Below are positions 14,780-21,993 of a DNA stretch of 21,993 nucleotides, piece after piece (position 1 is the first letter of the stretch; every line of letters starts with the position of its first letter). Made by a program: the position numbers and the translations under genes. The stretch spans positions 1 to 21,993 of the forward strand of contig CAOJKG010000004.1 of assembly GCA_948437815.1 (NCBI GenBank). The letters are read 5' to 3'. The stretch is from an uncultured Mycoplasmatota bacterium (GTDB lineage Bacteria > Bacillota_I > Bacilli_A > RF39 > UBA660). Below the pieces are notes generated by a model. It made no database searches. It was not told the DNA's origin and saw nothing but the letters and a program-made list of their open reading frames with translations.

Positions 14780-15220
14780 CTATTTTATTAAGTTTGCTTT
14801 TATTTTAAAACTTACCTTCTTATGAAGTATTATTTCTACTTCACTAATGCCTAAACTAGATAAATCATAATCTAATTTAATACATTTTTTATCTATTTTA
14901 AAACCTAATTTTCCTATTTCTTCAGCGATTTGCTTGGTTGATATTTTGCCAAATACCTTATCTTGAACACCAGTTTTAACTTTAAAATTAATTATCTTGT
15001 TTTCTAATTGCTTTTTTATTTCTTGGTATTCTGCAACTTTTTGATCCTCTTCTTTTTGTTTGGCATCAAGCTCTCTATCTAAAACTTCTTTACTTCTTTT
15101 AGTGTATTGAACCGCTAATTTATTTTTAATTAAATAATTATTAGCATACCCATCACTGACTTCTATTATTTCATCTTTTTTTCCTACTTTACGGACATCT
15201 TCTAGCATAATAACTTTCAT
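14780..15220 (-). CDS. rplI: 50S ribosomal protein L9
   Basis: Large-subunit protein with two globular domains on a long helix. The N-terminal signature is clear (VGKKDEIIEVSDGYANNYLI, residues 12-31). The central helix is highly charged (about 41-75), and the C-terminal domain ends in a basic segment. Length 146 is normal. It is the first gene of the rplI-dnaB-M23-walJ-rlmH-ung operon and has AAGGAG ten bases before ATG 15220. Confidence 0.97.
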   Translation of the reverse strand: MKVIMLEDVRKVGKKDEIIEVSDGYANNYLIKNKLAVQYTKRSKEVLDRELDAKQKEEDQKVAEYQEIKKQLENKIINFKVKTGVQDKVFGKISTKQIAEEIGKLGFKIDKKCIKLDYDLSSLGISEVEIILHKKVSFKIKANLIK

Positions 15221-15247
15221 AAAAATTATACTCCTTGTCTAATATTT

Positions 15248-15276
15248 ATTATATCATAGTTACCTTTTATTGTAAA
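15248..15276 (-). promoter_or_regulatory. Sigma-A promoter of the rplI operon
   Basis: TTTACA (15271-15276), 17 bases, then a perfect TATAAT (15248-15253) with an extended TGn, on the minus strand. It is among the strongest promoters in the window, as expected for a ribosomal protein and replication operon. Confidence 0.82.
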
Positions 15277-15291
15277 TTCTAGAGGTATATT

Positions 15292-16245
15292 TTACTTTAT
15301 TTTAAACATAGCTTTTATAGCTTTTTTATAAATACTTTTGGCTATTTCATAACCATTCTCATTTTCTTTAATAAGATTATCCATCATAACTCCACTATTG
15401 ATTTCTAAAACATAATATTTGCCGTTTTTATCACGAATTATATCTATACTGCCAAATTTTAAATCAATTATATTTGCTACTTTAGTTGCTAATTTTAAAA
15501 TTTCTGTTTTTATTTCTTTTTCTATATCAAAACTTGCTTTAGCTCCTCCTGATAAATTGAATTTCCAATTGTATATATACTCTTCATTCTCTTTTAAAAT
15601 AATATCTTTGTTTACGCCATCGTAGTCTTTAAAATATTCATAATTAAAGTTTTGTAATAATTCCTTAATTGAAGACACACCATCTCCATATACTTTTGGT
15701 AATTCTTTTTTATATATTAATTCAGGATTATGTTGGAATACTATTACACGATATTCATTTTCTATATCTATAAAAGGACATAAACTTAAAGAATAGCTTC
15801 GTTTACTAAGTTTTAAATAATAGTATTCTAAACCTTCTTCATTAGTTATATGATAAACATTATTTCCGCATGTACCATTATTTATTTTTAAAACAACAGA
15901 GGCATTATACTTGATAAATAGCTCTTTTAAATAATTAATATTATTACATCCAATAGCATAATTTTCATTATTTGTAGGTGCATATACTATATGATGTTCT
16001 ACTACTGGCAAATGATAATGCTCTAATAATTCACATAATGCATATTTGTCATCACAAACTTCTCCTAGCCCATGCTCATTAAGATCAAATTTATATCCTG
16101 CTAAAATTTTACATTTGTTGTCTTTTTCTAATACTACTATCCAATCTTTTGATAGATAGGTTAGCTTTATACTTTGTTCTTTACATATTTCACTCAATAT
16201 ATTTTTAAAAGTTTTTTCTTGTTTATTATCATTTTCTATTTTCAT
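15292..16245 (-). CDS. ATP-grasp ligase-like protein
   Basis: A 317-residue protein with an ATP-grasp core. VVLKINNGTCGNNV (117-130) corresponds to the Lys plus glycine-rich ATP loop. NEYRVIVF (163-170) and the YGDGVSSIKELL segment (186-197) resemble those of glutathione synthetase/cyanophycin-type ligases. GSIDII with Asp268 and LEINSG with Glu281 and Asn283 supply magnesium ligands. Such enzymes join a carboxylate to an amine through an acyl-phosphate; the substrate is unknown here, and the N-terminal 90 residues are not typical of RimK or MurE-like enzymes I know. The start is ATG 16245 behind GAAGGTG. Neighbours give no pathway clue. Confidence 0.82.
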   Translation of the reverse strand: MKIENDNKQEKTFKNILSEICKEQSIKLTYLSKDWIVVLEKDNKCKILAGYKFDLNEHGLGEVCDDKYALCELLEHYHLPVVEHHIVYAPTNNENYAIGCNNINYLKELFIKYNASVVLKINNGTCGNNVYHITNEEGLEYYYLKLSKRSYSLSLCPFIDIENEYRVIVFQHNPELIYKKELPKVYGDGVSSIKELLQNFNYEYFKDYDGVNKDIILKENEEYIYNWKFNLSGGAKASFDIEKEIKTEILKLATKVANIIDLKFGSIDIIRDKNGKYYVLEINSGVMMDNLIKENENGYEIAKSIYKKAIKAMFKIK

Positions 16246-16265
16246 ATTTACACCTTCGTCACATT

Positions 16266-16294
16266 ATTATACATGAGAAAAGCTACTAATTAAA
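16266..16294 (-). promoter_or_regulatory. Weak candidate promoter of the ATP-grasp gene
   Basis: A perfect TATAAT (16266-16271) lies 17 bases from TTTAAT (16289-16294, three of six). The -35 position falls in the terminator hairpin of the preceding gene. Confidence 0.3.
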
Positions 16295-16300
16295 GTAGCT
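16281..16300 (-). terminator. Terminator of the thioredoxin-like gene
   Basis: Perfect 7-base arms AGCTACT (16281-16287) and AGTAGCT (16294-16300) with a 6-base loop, followed on the minus strand by TTTTCTC. It lies 13 bases after the thioredoxin-like stop codon. Confidence 0.6.
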
Positions 16301-16312
16301 ATGTCTAAAATA

Positions 16313-16867
16313 TTAATTTTTTCGCGAGAATATAATCATAGCGCCAAAGCCTAAAACAATAGCTCCAAATATTCCAAAAACTATCATTGTTGCAACTTTG
16401 CTTGGTTCACTAAAGATTTCGTCTAACATCATATGATCATCTTTTAAAGATAATTTAGAGATTGTTTCTTTAACTATGTCTTTATATTCACTATTATTTT
16501 TAGCTTCTTCTGCTAAATTAAAAGCTTTTTTAACATCCGCAGGTCCTGAATAGCCAAAAATATATTCATCACCAATTATAAATAAAGGGACACTTCCAAT
16601 ATCTTTTTCGGCAAAATTTAAATCTTTTTGTATTTGTTCTAATAGCTTAACGTTATTGCTATTTTGATATACTTGATAAGTTTTTAATTTTACACCTTTA
16701 GGTATACTTTCTTTGTTTTCATTTAAATATTCTAGGGCATCTTCACAATGGTTACATTGAGTAGATCTGAATAGATATATTGTTACTTCATTATTGCTTT
16801 CTGCTTTAACATTTATGGGCAATATTAAAAGCATTACTGTTATTATACTAATTATTATTTTTTTCAT
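16313..16867 (-). CDS. Membrane-anchored thioredoxin-like protein
   Basis: Residues 1-22 are a signal peptide (hydrophobic core, then NVKAES). A thioredoxin-fold domain follows, with a redox CxxC at Cys38-Asn-His-Cys41 after the first strand (VTIYLFRSTQ) and the expected cis-proline loop SVPLFIIGD (Pro94). Residues 157-180 form a C-terminal membrane helix with a short basic tail (SRKN). This predicts a protein held on the outer face of the membrane, probably handling disulfides of exported proteins. Cys-Asn-His-Cys is closer to DsbA- and glutaredoxin-like pairs than to thioredoxin CGPC. Length is 184. The start follows AAGGATGTG. No redox partner such as CcdA is adjacent. Confidence 0.85.
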   Translation of the reverse strand: MKKIIISIITVMLLILPINVKAESNNEVTIYLFRSTQCNHCEDALEYLNENKESIPKGVKLKTYQVYQNSNNVKLLEQIQKDLNFAEKDIGSVPLFIIGDEYIFGYSGPADVKKAFNLAEEAKNNSEYKDIVKETISKLSLKDDHMMLDEIFSEPSKVATMIVFGIFGAIVLGFGAMIIFSRKN

Positions 16868-16888
16868 ATTTTCACATCCTTGTAATTA

Positions 16889-16917
16889 ATTATATCAAAG
16901 TATTAATAATAAAACAA
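16889..16917 (-). promoter_or_regulatory. Promoter of the thioredoxin-like gene
   Basis: TTGTTT (16912-16917), 17 bases, then TATAAT (16889-16894) with TGn, on the minus strand. The -35 box directly abuts the pepT stop codon. Confidence 0.6.
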
Positions 16918-18147
16918 TTATTTCCTCTTTCTTTCTAAAGTATCTTTAGCTTTTGCATATTTTTTTACAATACCGATTAATATTTCACTGGTACTTATCA
17001 TGTCTTCTAAGGTTATATATTCTTCATAACTATGAAAGTTATGACCTCCTGTTCCTAAATTTGGACAAGGCAGTCCCATAAAACTTAATCTAGCACCACT
17101 TGTACCTCCTCTAATAGGTTTTATTACAGGTGTTACTCCTAAATCAATCATTACTTCTTTAACATATTCTATTAAATGTCTGTTTTCTTCAATAATATCT
17201 TTCATATTATAATAAGAATCTTTTATTTCAATCTCTATTCTATTACCATATTTTTTATTTAGCTCGTTTATTATTCTTTTAATAGTATTTTTACGTTCTT
17301 CAAAGTTTGCTCTGTAAAAATCACGAATTATAAACCTCATAACCGTAGTCTCTTCGTCTCCTTGAAGATTTGATAAATGATAATATCCTTCATAATTCTC
17401 AGTATTACTTGGAGTTTCATTAGGTAGCATACCATAGAGTTCATGAGCTATAGCTAGAGAATTAACTAATATTCCTTTGGCATATCCTAAATGAGATATA
17501 GTTCCTTTTATGGTTATATTAATACTTGCAGCGTTAAAGTTTTCGTATGCTATTTCACCTAATTCTGTACCATCTACAGTATAGGCATATTTAGCAGGAA
17601 ATTTCTTAAAATCGAAAAAGTCTGTGTCTTTGCCTATTTCTTCATCTGGTGTAAAACATACACATATATCTCCATGACTTTCATTAGTATTAGCAAAATA
17701 ATTTAACATTGTCATAACTTCGGCGATACCAGCTTTATCATCTGCCCCTAATAATGTTGTACCATCACTAGTAATTAAAGTTTTATTTTTTATTTCTTTT
17801 AAATTAGGATATATATTGCTATTTAGGGTTACTCCATTTTTTAATTTGATTTCTTCACCATTATAATTATTTGTTATTGTTGGTTTTATATCTGCTCCTT
17901 TGGCACTTTCTGAAGTATCAAGATGGGTAATAAAACCAATACTTGGAGCTTCTATATTACCCTTTAATATTCCATAAACGTAACAATGCTCTTCATCAAA
18001 ATATACTTCTAAACCTATATCTTTTAATTCTTGAATTAATACTCTTGCCAAATTATATTGACTTTTTGTACTAGGTATTAAATCACTAGAAGCTGAAGAT
18101 GTTGTTTCTATTTTTACATATTTTAAAAATCTCTCTAATATATCCAT
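16918..18147 (-). CDS. pepT: Peptidase T (tripeptide aminopeptidase)
   Basis: M20B-family zinc enzyme that releases the N-terminal residue of tripeptides in the cytoplasm. The metal-site motifs are in order: ITHLDTS (His75, Asp77), LLGADDKAG (bridging Asp136), FTPDEEIG (Glu169 catalytic, Glu170 ligand), YTVDG (Asp192), and the C-terminal TGGHNFHSYEE histidine. The PepT-specific ENFNAASINITIKG stretch separates it from other M20 peptidases. Length 409 is exact for the family. AAAGGAG precedes ATG 18147. No terminator is visible after the stop. Confidence 0.96.
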   Translation of the reverse strand: MDILERFLKYVKIETTSSASSDLIPSTKSQYNLARVLIQELKDIGLEVYFDEEHCYVYGILKGNIEAPSIGFITHLDTSESAKGADIKPTITNNYNGEEIKLKNGVTLNSNIYPNLKEIKNKTLITSDGTTLLGADDKAGIAEVMTMLNYFANTNESHGDICVCFTPDEEIGKDTDFFDFKKFPAKYAYTVDGTELGEIAYENFNAASINITIKGTISHLGYAKGILVNSLAIAHELYGMLPNETPSNTENYEGYYHLSNLQGDEETTVMRFIIRDFYRANFEERKNTIKRIINELNKKYGNRIEIEIKDSYYNMKDIIEENRHLIEYVKEVMIDLGVTPVIKPIRGGTSGARLSFMGLPCPNLGTGGHNFHSYEEYITLEDMISTSEILIGIVKKYAKAKDTLERKRK

Positions 18148-18170
18148 TATTTTTCTCCTTTAATAAATTT

Positions 18171-18199
18171 AATATAACAGAAATATATTGTAAAGTCTA
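18171..18199 (-). promoter_or_regulatory. Promoter of pepT
   Basis: TAGACT (18194-18199, four of six), 17 bases, then TATATT (18171-18176) preceded by TGn, on the minus strand. A TTTACA at 18186-18191 is poorly spaced for a -10 box. Confidence 0.5.
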
Positions 18200-18214
18200 G
18201 TGATTTTTTACTGT

Positions 18215-19969
18215 TTATATGGCTTGCGAAGAGTATAATTTATAATACTCTCCCTTTTTCTTCATTAATTCATTATGAGTTCCTTCTTCATAATTTATAT
18301 GGTCTTTGATTAAAACTATTTTATCGCAATTCTTTATTGTTGATATACGATGGGCGACCATTATTGTGGTTCTATCTTTTGTTACTAAATCTATTGCTTT
18401 AGTTATTTTTTTCTCTGTCATTAAATCGATATTGCTAGTTGCTTCATCTAAAATTAAAATCTTAGGGTCTTGAAGCATTATTCTCGCGATACATAAAAGT
18501 TGTCTTTCACCATTTGATAAATTAGAACCATTATTTAAAAGAATTGTTTCATAGCCATTTTCTAAATTCATTATCATGTCATGAATATCTAAAATTTTAC
18601 ATACTTTTATTACTTCTTCTTTTTTTATTTTTTTATTTAATACTAAATTATCATATACACTTCTCGCAAATAGAAAGTTATCTTGGAGCATTATGCTAAC
18701 TTGTCCTCTTAAATTATTAAGTCTTATGTCTTTAATATTAATACCATCAATTAAAATCTCACCTTCATCAGGATCATAAAACCTGGATAACAAACTTAAT
18801 ATTGTAGATTTTCCACAGCCTGTTTCTCCGACTAAACCTACTTTGTCGCCAGCTTTAATTTTTAAATTAACATGATTTAAAACTTTTTTCTTTTTATCAT
18901 AACTAAAAACAACATTTTTTAGTTCAATATCACCCTTAATATCTAAAATTATTGATTTTTTAGAGTTTTCAATAACAAGAGGTTCATCTAATAATTCGAA
19001 TATTCTTTCTAAATAAGTTGATGCATCCATTAAATCACTATAACTACTTGTGATATACTCTAAGGGATCCCAAAATCTTGAAGAATATGAGTCGATAGCT
19101 ATTATTGTACCTAAACTGACTCTTGGATAAAAATATCTTAGACCAATATAATAGATTAAAGCTATACATATTATATCAAAAACATGGGCAAGAGACCAAT
19201 TTAGATTTCCTATAAAAAAAGTTTTCTTTTGAGCATTAATCCTTTCTTTTTCTAAATCTCTTAAAATTCTTTCATTTTCATTTTCTCGATTAAAACTTTG
19301 GGTTATTCGTATACCATTTATACTTTCTGATACATAAGCATTAACATTTGATTTTTTATCATTTACGACATGTTGTAACTTTCTTCTAATAGGTGCTAAA
19401 AAGATAAAAATTGTAATCAATATTATAGCTGAAATTATACTTATTAAAGCTAAAGATGTATTGGTTATAAGCATAAACACTATTACAAAAATTAAATTTA
19501 CGATATCAAGTAAACCTTGAACGATAACATAACAAAATATTCCTGCTACATCATCGGGATAACTAGTCGCTCTCGTATATATCTTTCCATGACTTCTAGT
19601 ATCAAAATAATTATTAGGTAAGTATTGCAATTTTTTAAAGATTTCTGCTTTAATGTCATATGATACTTTATCAAGTGCTATAATCATTTTATCTCTTTGT
19701 ATTTTAGTAAAAAATACAGATAATAATACTATACCTAACATGATAAATGATAATAATACTATTTGCATAAAATTCTTATTTACAAATGATACGTCAATAG
19801 CATAAGCCATTAATTTAGGAATAACAAGAAGTAATAAACTTGATATTATCCCAATAAAGAAAGAGATAAATAATTCTTTTTTATATGGCTTAATAAATTC
19901 AAGCATTCGACTCATATTTTTCCAAGAAAATTTTGTTGCTTCTTCATCTTTCTTGTAATTATTAACCAT
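18215..19969 (-). CDS. ABC exporter half, catalytically competent ATPase
   Basis: A half-size exporter with a six-helix membrane domain (about 33-320) fused to a nucleotide-binding domain. Walker A is GETGCGKS (381-388). The signature is LSNGE (484-488), a departure from LSGGQ/E. Walker B is ILILDE with the catalytic Glu509, and the H-loop is AHR (His540). With the gene just upstream it forms a heterodimeric exporter of the TM287/288, LmrCD and BmrCD kind, probably exporting drugs or lipid-like molecules; the substrate is not evident. Its AAAGGAG site is written in the last codons of the upstream gene, whose stop lies one base before this ATG. No hairpin terminator follows the stop. Confidence 0.93.
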   Translation of the reverse strand: MVNNYKKDEEATKFSWKNMSRMLEFIKPYKKELFISFFIGIISSLLLLVIPKLMAYAIDVSFVNKNFMQIVLLSFIMLGIVLLSVFFTKIQRDKMIIALDKVSYDIKAEIFKKLQYLPNNYFDTRSHGKIYTRATSYPDDVAGIFCYVIVQGLLDIVNLIFVIVFMLITNTSLALISIISAIILITIFIFLAPIRRKLQHVVNDKKSNVNAYVSESINGIRITQSFNRENENERILRDLEKERINAQKKTFFIGNLNWSLAHVFDIICIALIYYIGLRYFYPRVSLGTIIAIDSYSSRFWDPLEYITSSYSDLMDASTYLERIFELLDEPLVIENSKKSIILDIKGDIELKNVVFSYDKKKKVLNHVNLKIKAGDKVGLVGETGCGKSTILSLLSRFYDPDEGEILIDGINIKDIRLNNLRGQVSIMLQDNFLFARSVYDNLVLNKKIKKEEVIKVCKILDIHDMIMNLENGYETILLNNGSNLSNGERQLLCIARIMLQDPKILILDEATSNIDLMTEKKITKAIDLVTKDRTTIMVAHRISTIKNCDKIVLIKDHINYEEGTHNELMKKKGEYYKLYSSQAI

Positions 19970-19970
19970 T

Positions 19971-21677
19971 TTAAATATCTCCTTTCTGTAATTCGTATAA
20001 TTTATAATAATAACCTTTTTTATTCATTAATTCTTTATGGTTACCACTTTCTATTACTTTTCCTTTATCTAATACATAAATTTTATCGGCATTCATAACA
20101 CTTACTATTTTACTAGCTATTATAACTTTTGTAGATTTGTAATTTAATTTCTTTATACTCTCATTAATTTTTTCTTCCGTTTCCATATCTAAAGCACTTG
20201 TAATATCATCTAGTAAAAGAATGTCTGGTTTAACAGCGAGGGCTCTTGCTAAAGATAATCTTTGTTTTTCTCCACCTGATAAACCTACTCCTTTTTCACC
20301 AATTATCGTATCTAACCCTTCAGGCATATTTTTGATGTAATCACAACAAGCAATATTAGCATATTTCATAGCTTCTTTTTTACTTAATCCCATATTACCA
20401 TATCTAATATTGTTATATATTGTATCACTAAATAGAAAACTAGATTGTGTAACATAACCAACTTTTTCACGTAAATCCTTAATATTGTAATCTAAATAAT
20501 TTTTTCCATTTATTAATACTTCTCCACTTTCAGGAATAATAAATCCTAATAATAAGTTTACTATTGATGATTTACCACTTCCTGTCTTACCTATAAAGGC
20601 AATTGTTTCTTGTGGATTTATTTTCAAATTTAAATTTTCTAAAACTACTTTATTATCAAAAACTATTCTAACATTTTTAAATTCAATTGGTACTAATAAC
20701 GTTTTTAATGGTTCTTCGCCTTTTAATTCTATTTTTGGTTTAGCATCTAAAAGATTTTTTATGCGTTTTTTTGCTATTCCATATCTTTGGATACTATGAA
20801 GTAGTCCTCCTAGTCTAATAAATGGTGCACGCAAATTATAAAGATAAGAATTAAATATAATTAAATCTCCTAATGTTATCTTATTATTAATAAATAAAAA
20901 ACCTCCAACAATAAGTAATATTACACTCATAAAATAACTAAGAAAATCAATACTACCATAAAATGTATTTTCTTTAAAACCAACTTTTATATCTTTATCA
21001 ACATATCTCTTTCCTATTTTTTTCATTTCTTTGATTTCATATTCTTCTAAAGCAAATGTCTTTACAACACGGTTGGCTTCTATATTATCACTTATATAAT
21101 CATTTACATCACTAGTCATATCACGTAATTTTTCATACTCTTTATGAATATGCTTATAAAAAATAATTGTTATAATACCTACTATTACACCTGGTGTTAA
21201 AAGAATTAATGTAAAAGGTGTATTAATAGTTAATAAATACACAAAAGAACAAATAAAACTTAATATTATCGCTCCAATAGTCTTTATATTATAACTAATT
21301 TGTTTTCTTATATTCCACATATCGCTTGTAAAATTAGTCATTAATTCGCCTTTGTTGTTATGTTCAAAAAAATCATGATCTAAATTATTGATATTTTTAT
21401 AACACTTTTGTTTTAATTCACTTATTATTTTGTCACTTACAACATCTAATTTAATAACACTAAAATATGAACCTAAAACCTTTATGATGGCAAATATAAT
21501 TAATCCTATTATTATTAATAAGAAATAATCATAATTTCCTTCGTTAGTTATTCGATCTACAATAAAACCAATTATTATTGGAATAACAAAACCTATACTA
21601 TCAAAAAATATTAAAAAGATATTTGATAATATGTAAGGTAATTTATACTTTTTATTAATATTTAATATCCACTTCAT
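19971..21677 (-). CDS. ABC exporter half with degenerate ATPase site
   Basis: Partner half-transporter: six membrane helices (about 13-300) and an ATPase domain. Walker A GKTGSGKS (363-370) and signature LSGGE (466-470) are canonical. After Walker B the catalytic Glu is replaced by Asp491 (LLLDDITSALD), and the H-loop His is replaced by Ser522 (IIASK). Its own site should therefore hydrolyse poorly, while its good signature motif completes the competent site of the partner. This asymmetry is what known heterodimeric exporters show. It starts at ATG 21677 behind AGAGGTGAT and heads the two-gene operon. Confidence 0.93.
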   Translation of the reverse strand: MKWILNINKKYKLPYILSNIFLIFFDSIGFVIPIIIGFIVDRITNEGNYDYFLLIIIGLIIFAIIKVLGSYFSVIKLDVVSDKIISELKQKCYKNINNLDHDFFEHNNKGELMTNFTSDMWNIRKQISYNIKTIGAIILSFICSFVYLLTINTPFTLILLTPGVIVGIITIIFYKHIHKEYEKLRDMTSDVNDYISDNIEANRVVKTFALEEYEIKEMKKIGKRYVDKDIKVGFKENTFYGSIDFLSYFMSVILLIVGGFLFINNKITLGDLIIFNSYLYNLRAPFIRLGGLLHSIQRYGIAKKRIKNLLDAKPKIELKGEEPLKTLLVPIEFKNVRIVFDNKVVLENLNLKINPQETIAFIGKTGSGKSSIVNLLLGFIIPESGEVLINGKNYLDYNIKDLREKVGYVTQSSFLFSDTIYNNIRYGNMGLSKKEAMKYANIACCDYIKNMPEGLDTIIGEKGVGLSGGEKQRLSLARALAVKPDILLLDDITSALDMETEEKINESIKKLNYKSTKVIIASKIVSVMNADKIYVLDKGKVIESGNHKELMNKKGYYYKLYELQKGDI

Positions 21678-21692
21678 ATCATCACCTCTTCT

Positions 21693-21721
21693 ATTATATA
21701 CTAATAGATAAAATAAAGCAA
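21693..21721 (-). promoter_or_regulatory. Promoter of the ABC exporter operon
   Basis: TTGCTT (21716-21721), 17 bases, then a perfect TATAAT (21693-21698) on the minus strand, 15 bases before the start codon. Confidence 0.6.
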
Positions 21722-21767
21722 AAGAAAAAATTAATTATTTTATTTACTTATAATATGTCCAAGATAA

Positions 21768-21797
21768 TTGACATTACAACCCTTTTACTTTTATAAA
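21768..21797 (+). promoter_or_regulatory. Sigma-A-like promoter facing spoIVA
   Basis: A perfect TTGACA (21768-21773), 18 bases, then TATAAA (21792-21797). It lies about 120 bases upstream of spoIVA and before the inverted repeat. It could give vegetative transcription into the leader. Confidence 0.5.
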
Positions 21798-21831
21798 TAA
21801 TAAAATTTTCAATAATATTACTAACTGATTA

Positions 21832-21856
21832 TTAATAAAAAAATATTTTTTATTAA
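21832..21856. repeat. Perfect 11-base inverted repeat upstream of spoIVA
   Basis: TTAATAAAAAA (21832-21842) and TTTTTTATTAA (21846-21856) around three bases. It ends four bases before the sigma-E -35 box. It may be an operator or a weak terminator for the upstream promoter; an A/T-only repeat can also arise by composition. Confidence 0.6.
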
Positions 21857-21860
21857 TTAG

Positions 21861-21889
21861 TTATATTTTTGGAACACTTTACATAGTTT
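21861..21889 (+). promoter_or_regulatory. Sigma-E-like sporulation promoter of spoIVA
   Basis: TTATATT (21861-21867), 14 bases, then CATAGTTT (21882-21889). The known Bacillus sigma-E pattern is about kmATATT, 13-15 bases, CATACAnT. Spacing fits, as do the ATATT core and CATA. It ends about 30 bases before the spoIVA start, which is a mother-cell sigma-E gene in Bacillus. Confidence 0.65.
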
Positions 21890-21919
21890 TAATTAGAAAG
21901 TTTGAAAGATGGTGAAATT

Positions 21920-21993
21920 TTGGAAAAAAAAGAGATTATTGAATCTATTGCCAAAAGAGGAAATGGGAGTATTTATTTAGGAGTTGTAGGTGC
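21920..21993 (+). CDS. spoIVA: Stage IV sporulation protein A, 5' end only
   Basis: Twenty-four codons are present before the window ends: TTG start, EKKEIIESIAKR, then GNGSIYLGVVG. From memory, Bacillus SpoIVA begins MEKVDIFKDIAERTGGDIYLGVVGA, which matches in register and in the strand leading into its Walker A. SpoIVA is the ATPase that polymerises around the forespore and founds the coat. TTG 21920 has an AGATGGTG site a few bases upstream. The assignment rests on this short stretch plus the sigma-E-like promoter. It implies an endospore-forming organism. Confidence 0.85.
   Translation, partial: MEKKEIIESIAKRGNGSIYLGVVG

Noticed and set aside
16281..16300. The hairpin as an operator or riboswitch of the ATP-grasp gene
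   Set aside because: Its position after the thioredoxin-like stop and the following T-rich stretch fit a plain terminator better.
18231..18250. GAGTAT/ATACTC inverted repeat as terminator of the ABC operon
   Set aside because: It lies inside the coding end of the ABC gene and has no T run after it on the minus strand.
21755..21766. SpoIIID-like site (GGACAT on the minus strand) upstream of spoIVA
   Set aside because: It matches the loose consensus with a mismatch in a key position, and such matches are common by chance.
1..21993. Mycoplasma-type code with TGA as tryptophan
   Set aside because: TGA ends the MerR, DUF1848 and walJ genes at the expected lengths, and tryptophans are encoded by TGG.
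1..21993. CRISPR array, prophage, insertion sequence, tRNA, rRNA or riboswitch
   Set aside because: No regularly spaced repeats, transposase or integrase frames, cloverleaf sequences or conserved leader structures were found; all gaps between genes are under 250 bases.

Overview
The window is a stretch of AT-rich chromosome from a spore-forming, low-GC Bacillota. Four things point there: AGGAGG or GGTGA ribosome binding sites, sigma-A promoters, a compact core cluster rplI-dnaB-M23 peptidase-walJ-rlmH-ung, and at the right edge the first 24 codons of spoIVA behind a sigma-E-like promoter. TGA acts as a stop at the ends of the MerR, DUF1848 and walJ genes, so the code is standard rather than the mycoplasma code. 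I cannot place the family; an uncultured gut Bacilli or Clostridia lineage would fit. Mobile elements, CRISPR arrays, tRNA and rRNA genes were not seen.

Layout. (1) 1-1060: a MerR-type regulator with two C-terminal membrane helices overlaps a YbjQ-family gene, behind a promoter with the 19-bp spacer and ACCT-N-AGGT dyad typical of MerR control. (2) 1076-2800: an operon of an RDD membrane protein, a Nudix hydrolase and an unrecognised protein. (3) 2884-5222, plus strand: an M18 aminopeptidase and a DUF2974 alpha/beta hydrolase. (4) 5234-8711, minus strand: an RpoD-like sigma factor with a very long C-terminal extension, then a DUF1848 protein. The sigma gene is split near its N-terminus by a run of ten G residues. 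(5) 8830-9857: a LemA-family gene facing an unrecognised gene, with overlapping 3' ends inside a terminator hairpin.

(6) 9878-15276, minus strand: one long transcription unit reading rplI, dnaB, M23 peptidase, walJ, rlmH, ung, then the remains of a HAD hydrolase and a terminator. Its genes overlap or lie within a few bases of each other. It joins replication, ribosome maturation, cell-wall hydrolysis and uracil repair. (7) 15292-18199, minus strand: an ATP-grasp ligase-like protein, a membrane-anchored thioredoxin-like protein and tripeptidase PepT, each with its own candidate promoter. (8) 18215-21721, minus strand: the two halves of a heterodimeric ABC exporter with one degenerate ATP site. 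(9) 21722-21993: a regulatory region with a sigma-A-like promoter, a perfect inverted repeat and a sigma-E-like promoter leading into spoIVA.

The most unusual item is the sigma factor gene. It carries three extra region-4-like modules after the normal sigma-70 core, and its expression appears to depend on the length of a G tract that is out of frame as sequenced. That is either a phase-variable switch or a sequence error, and read-level data would decide.
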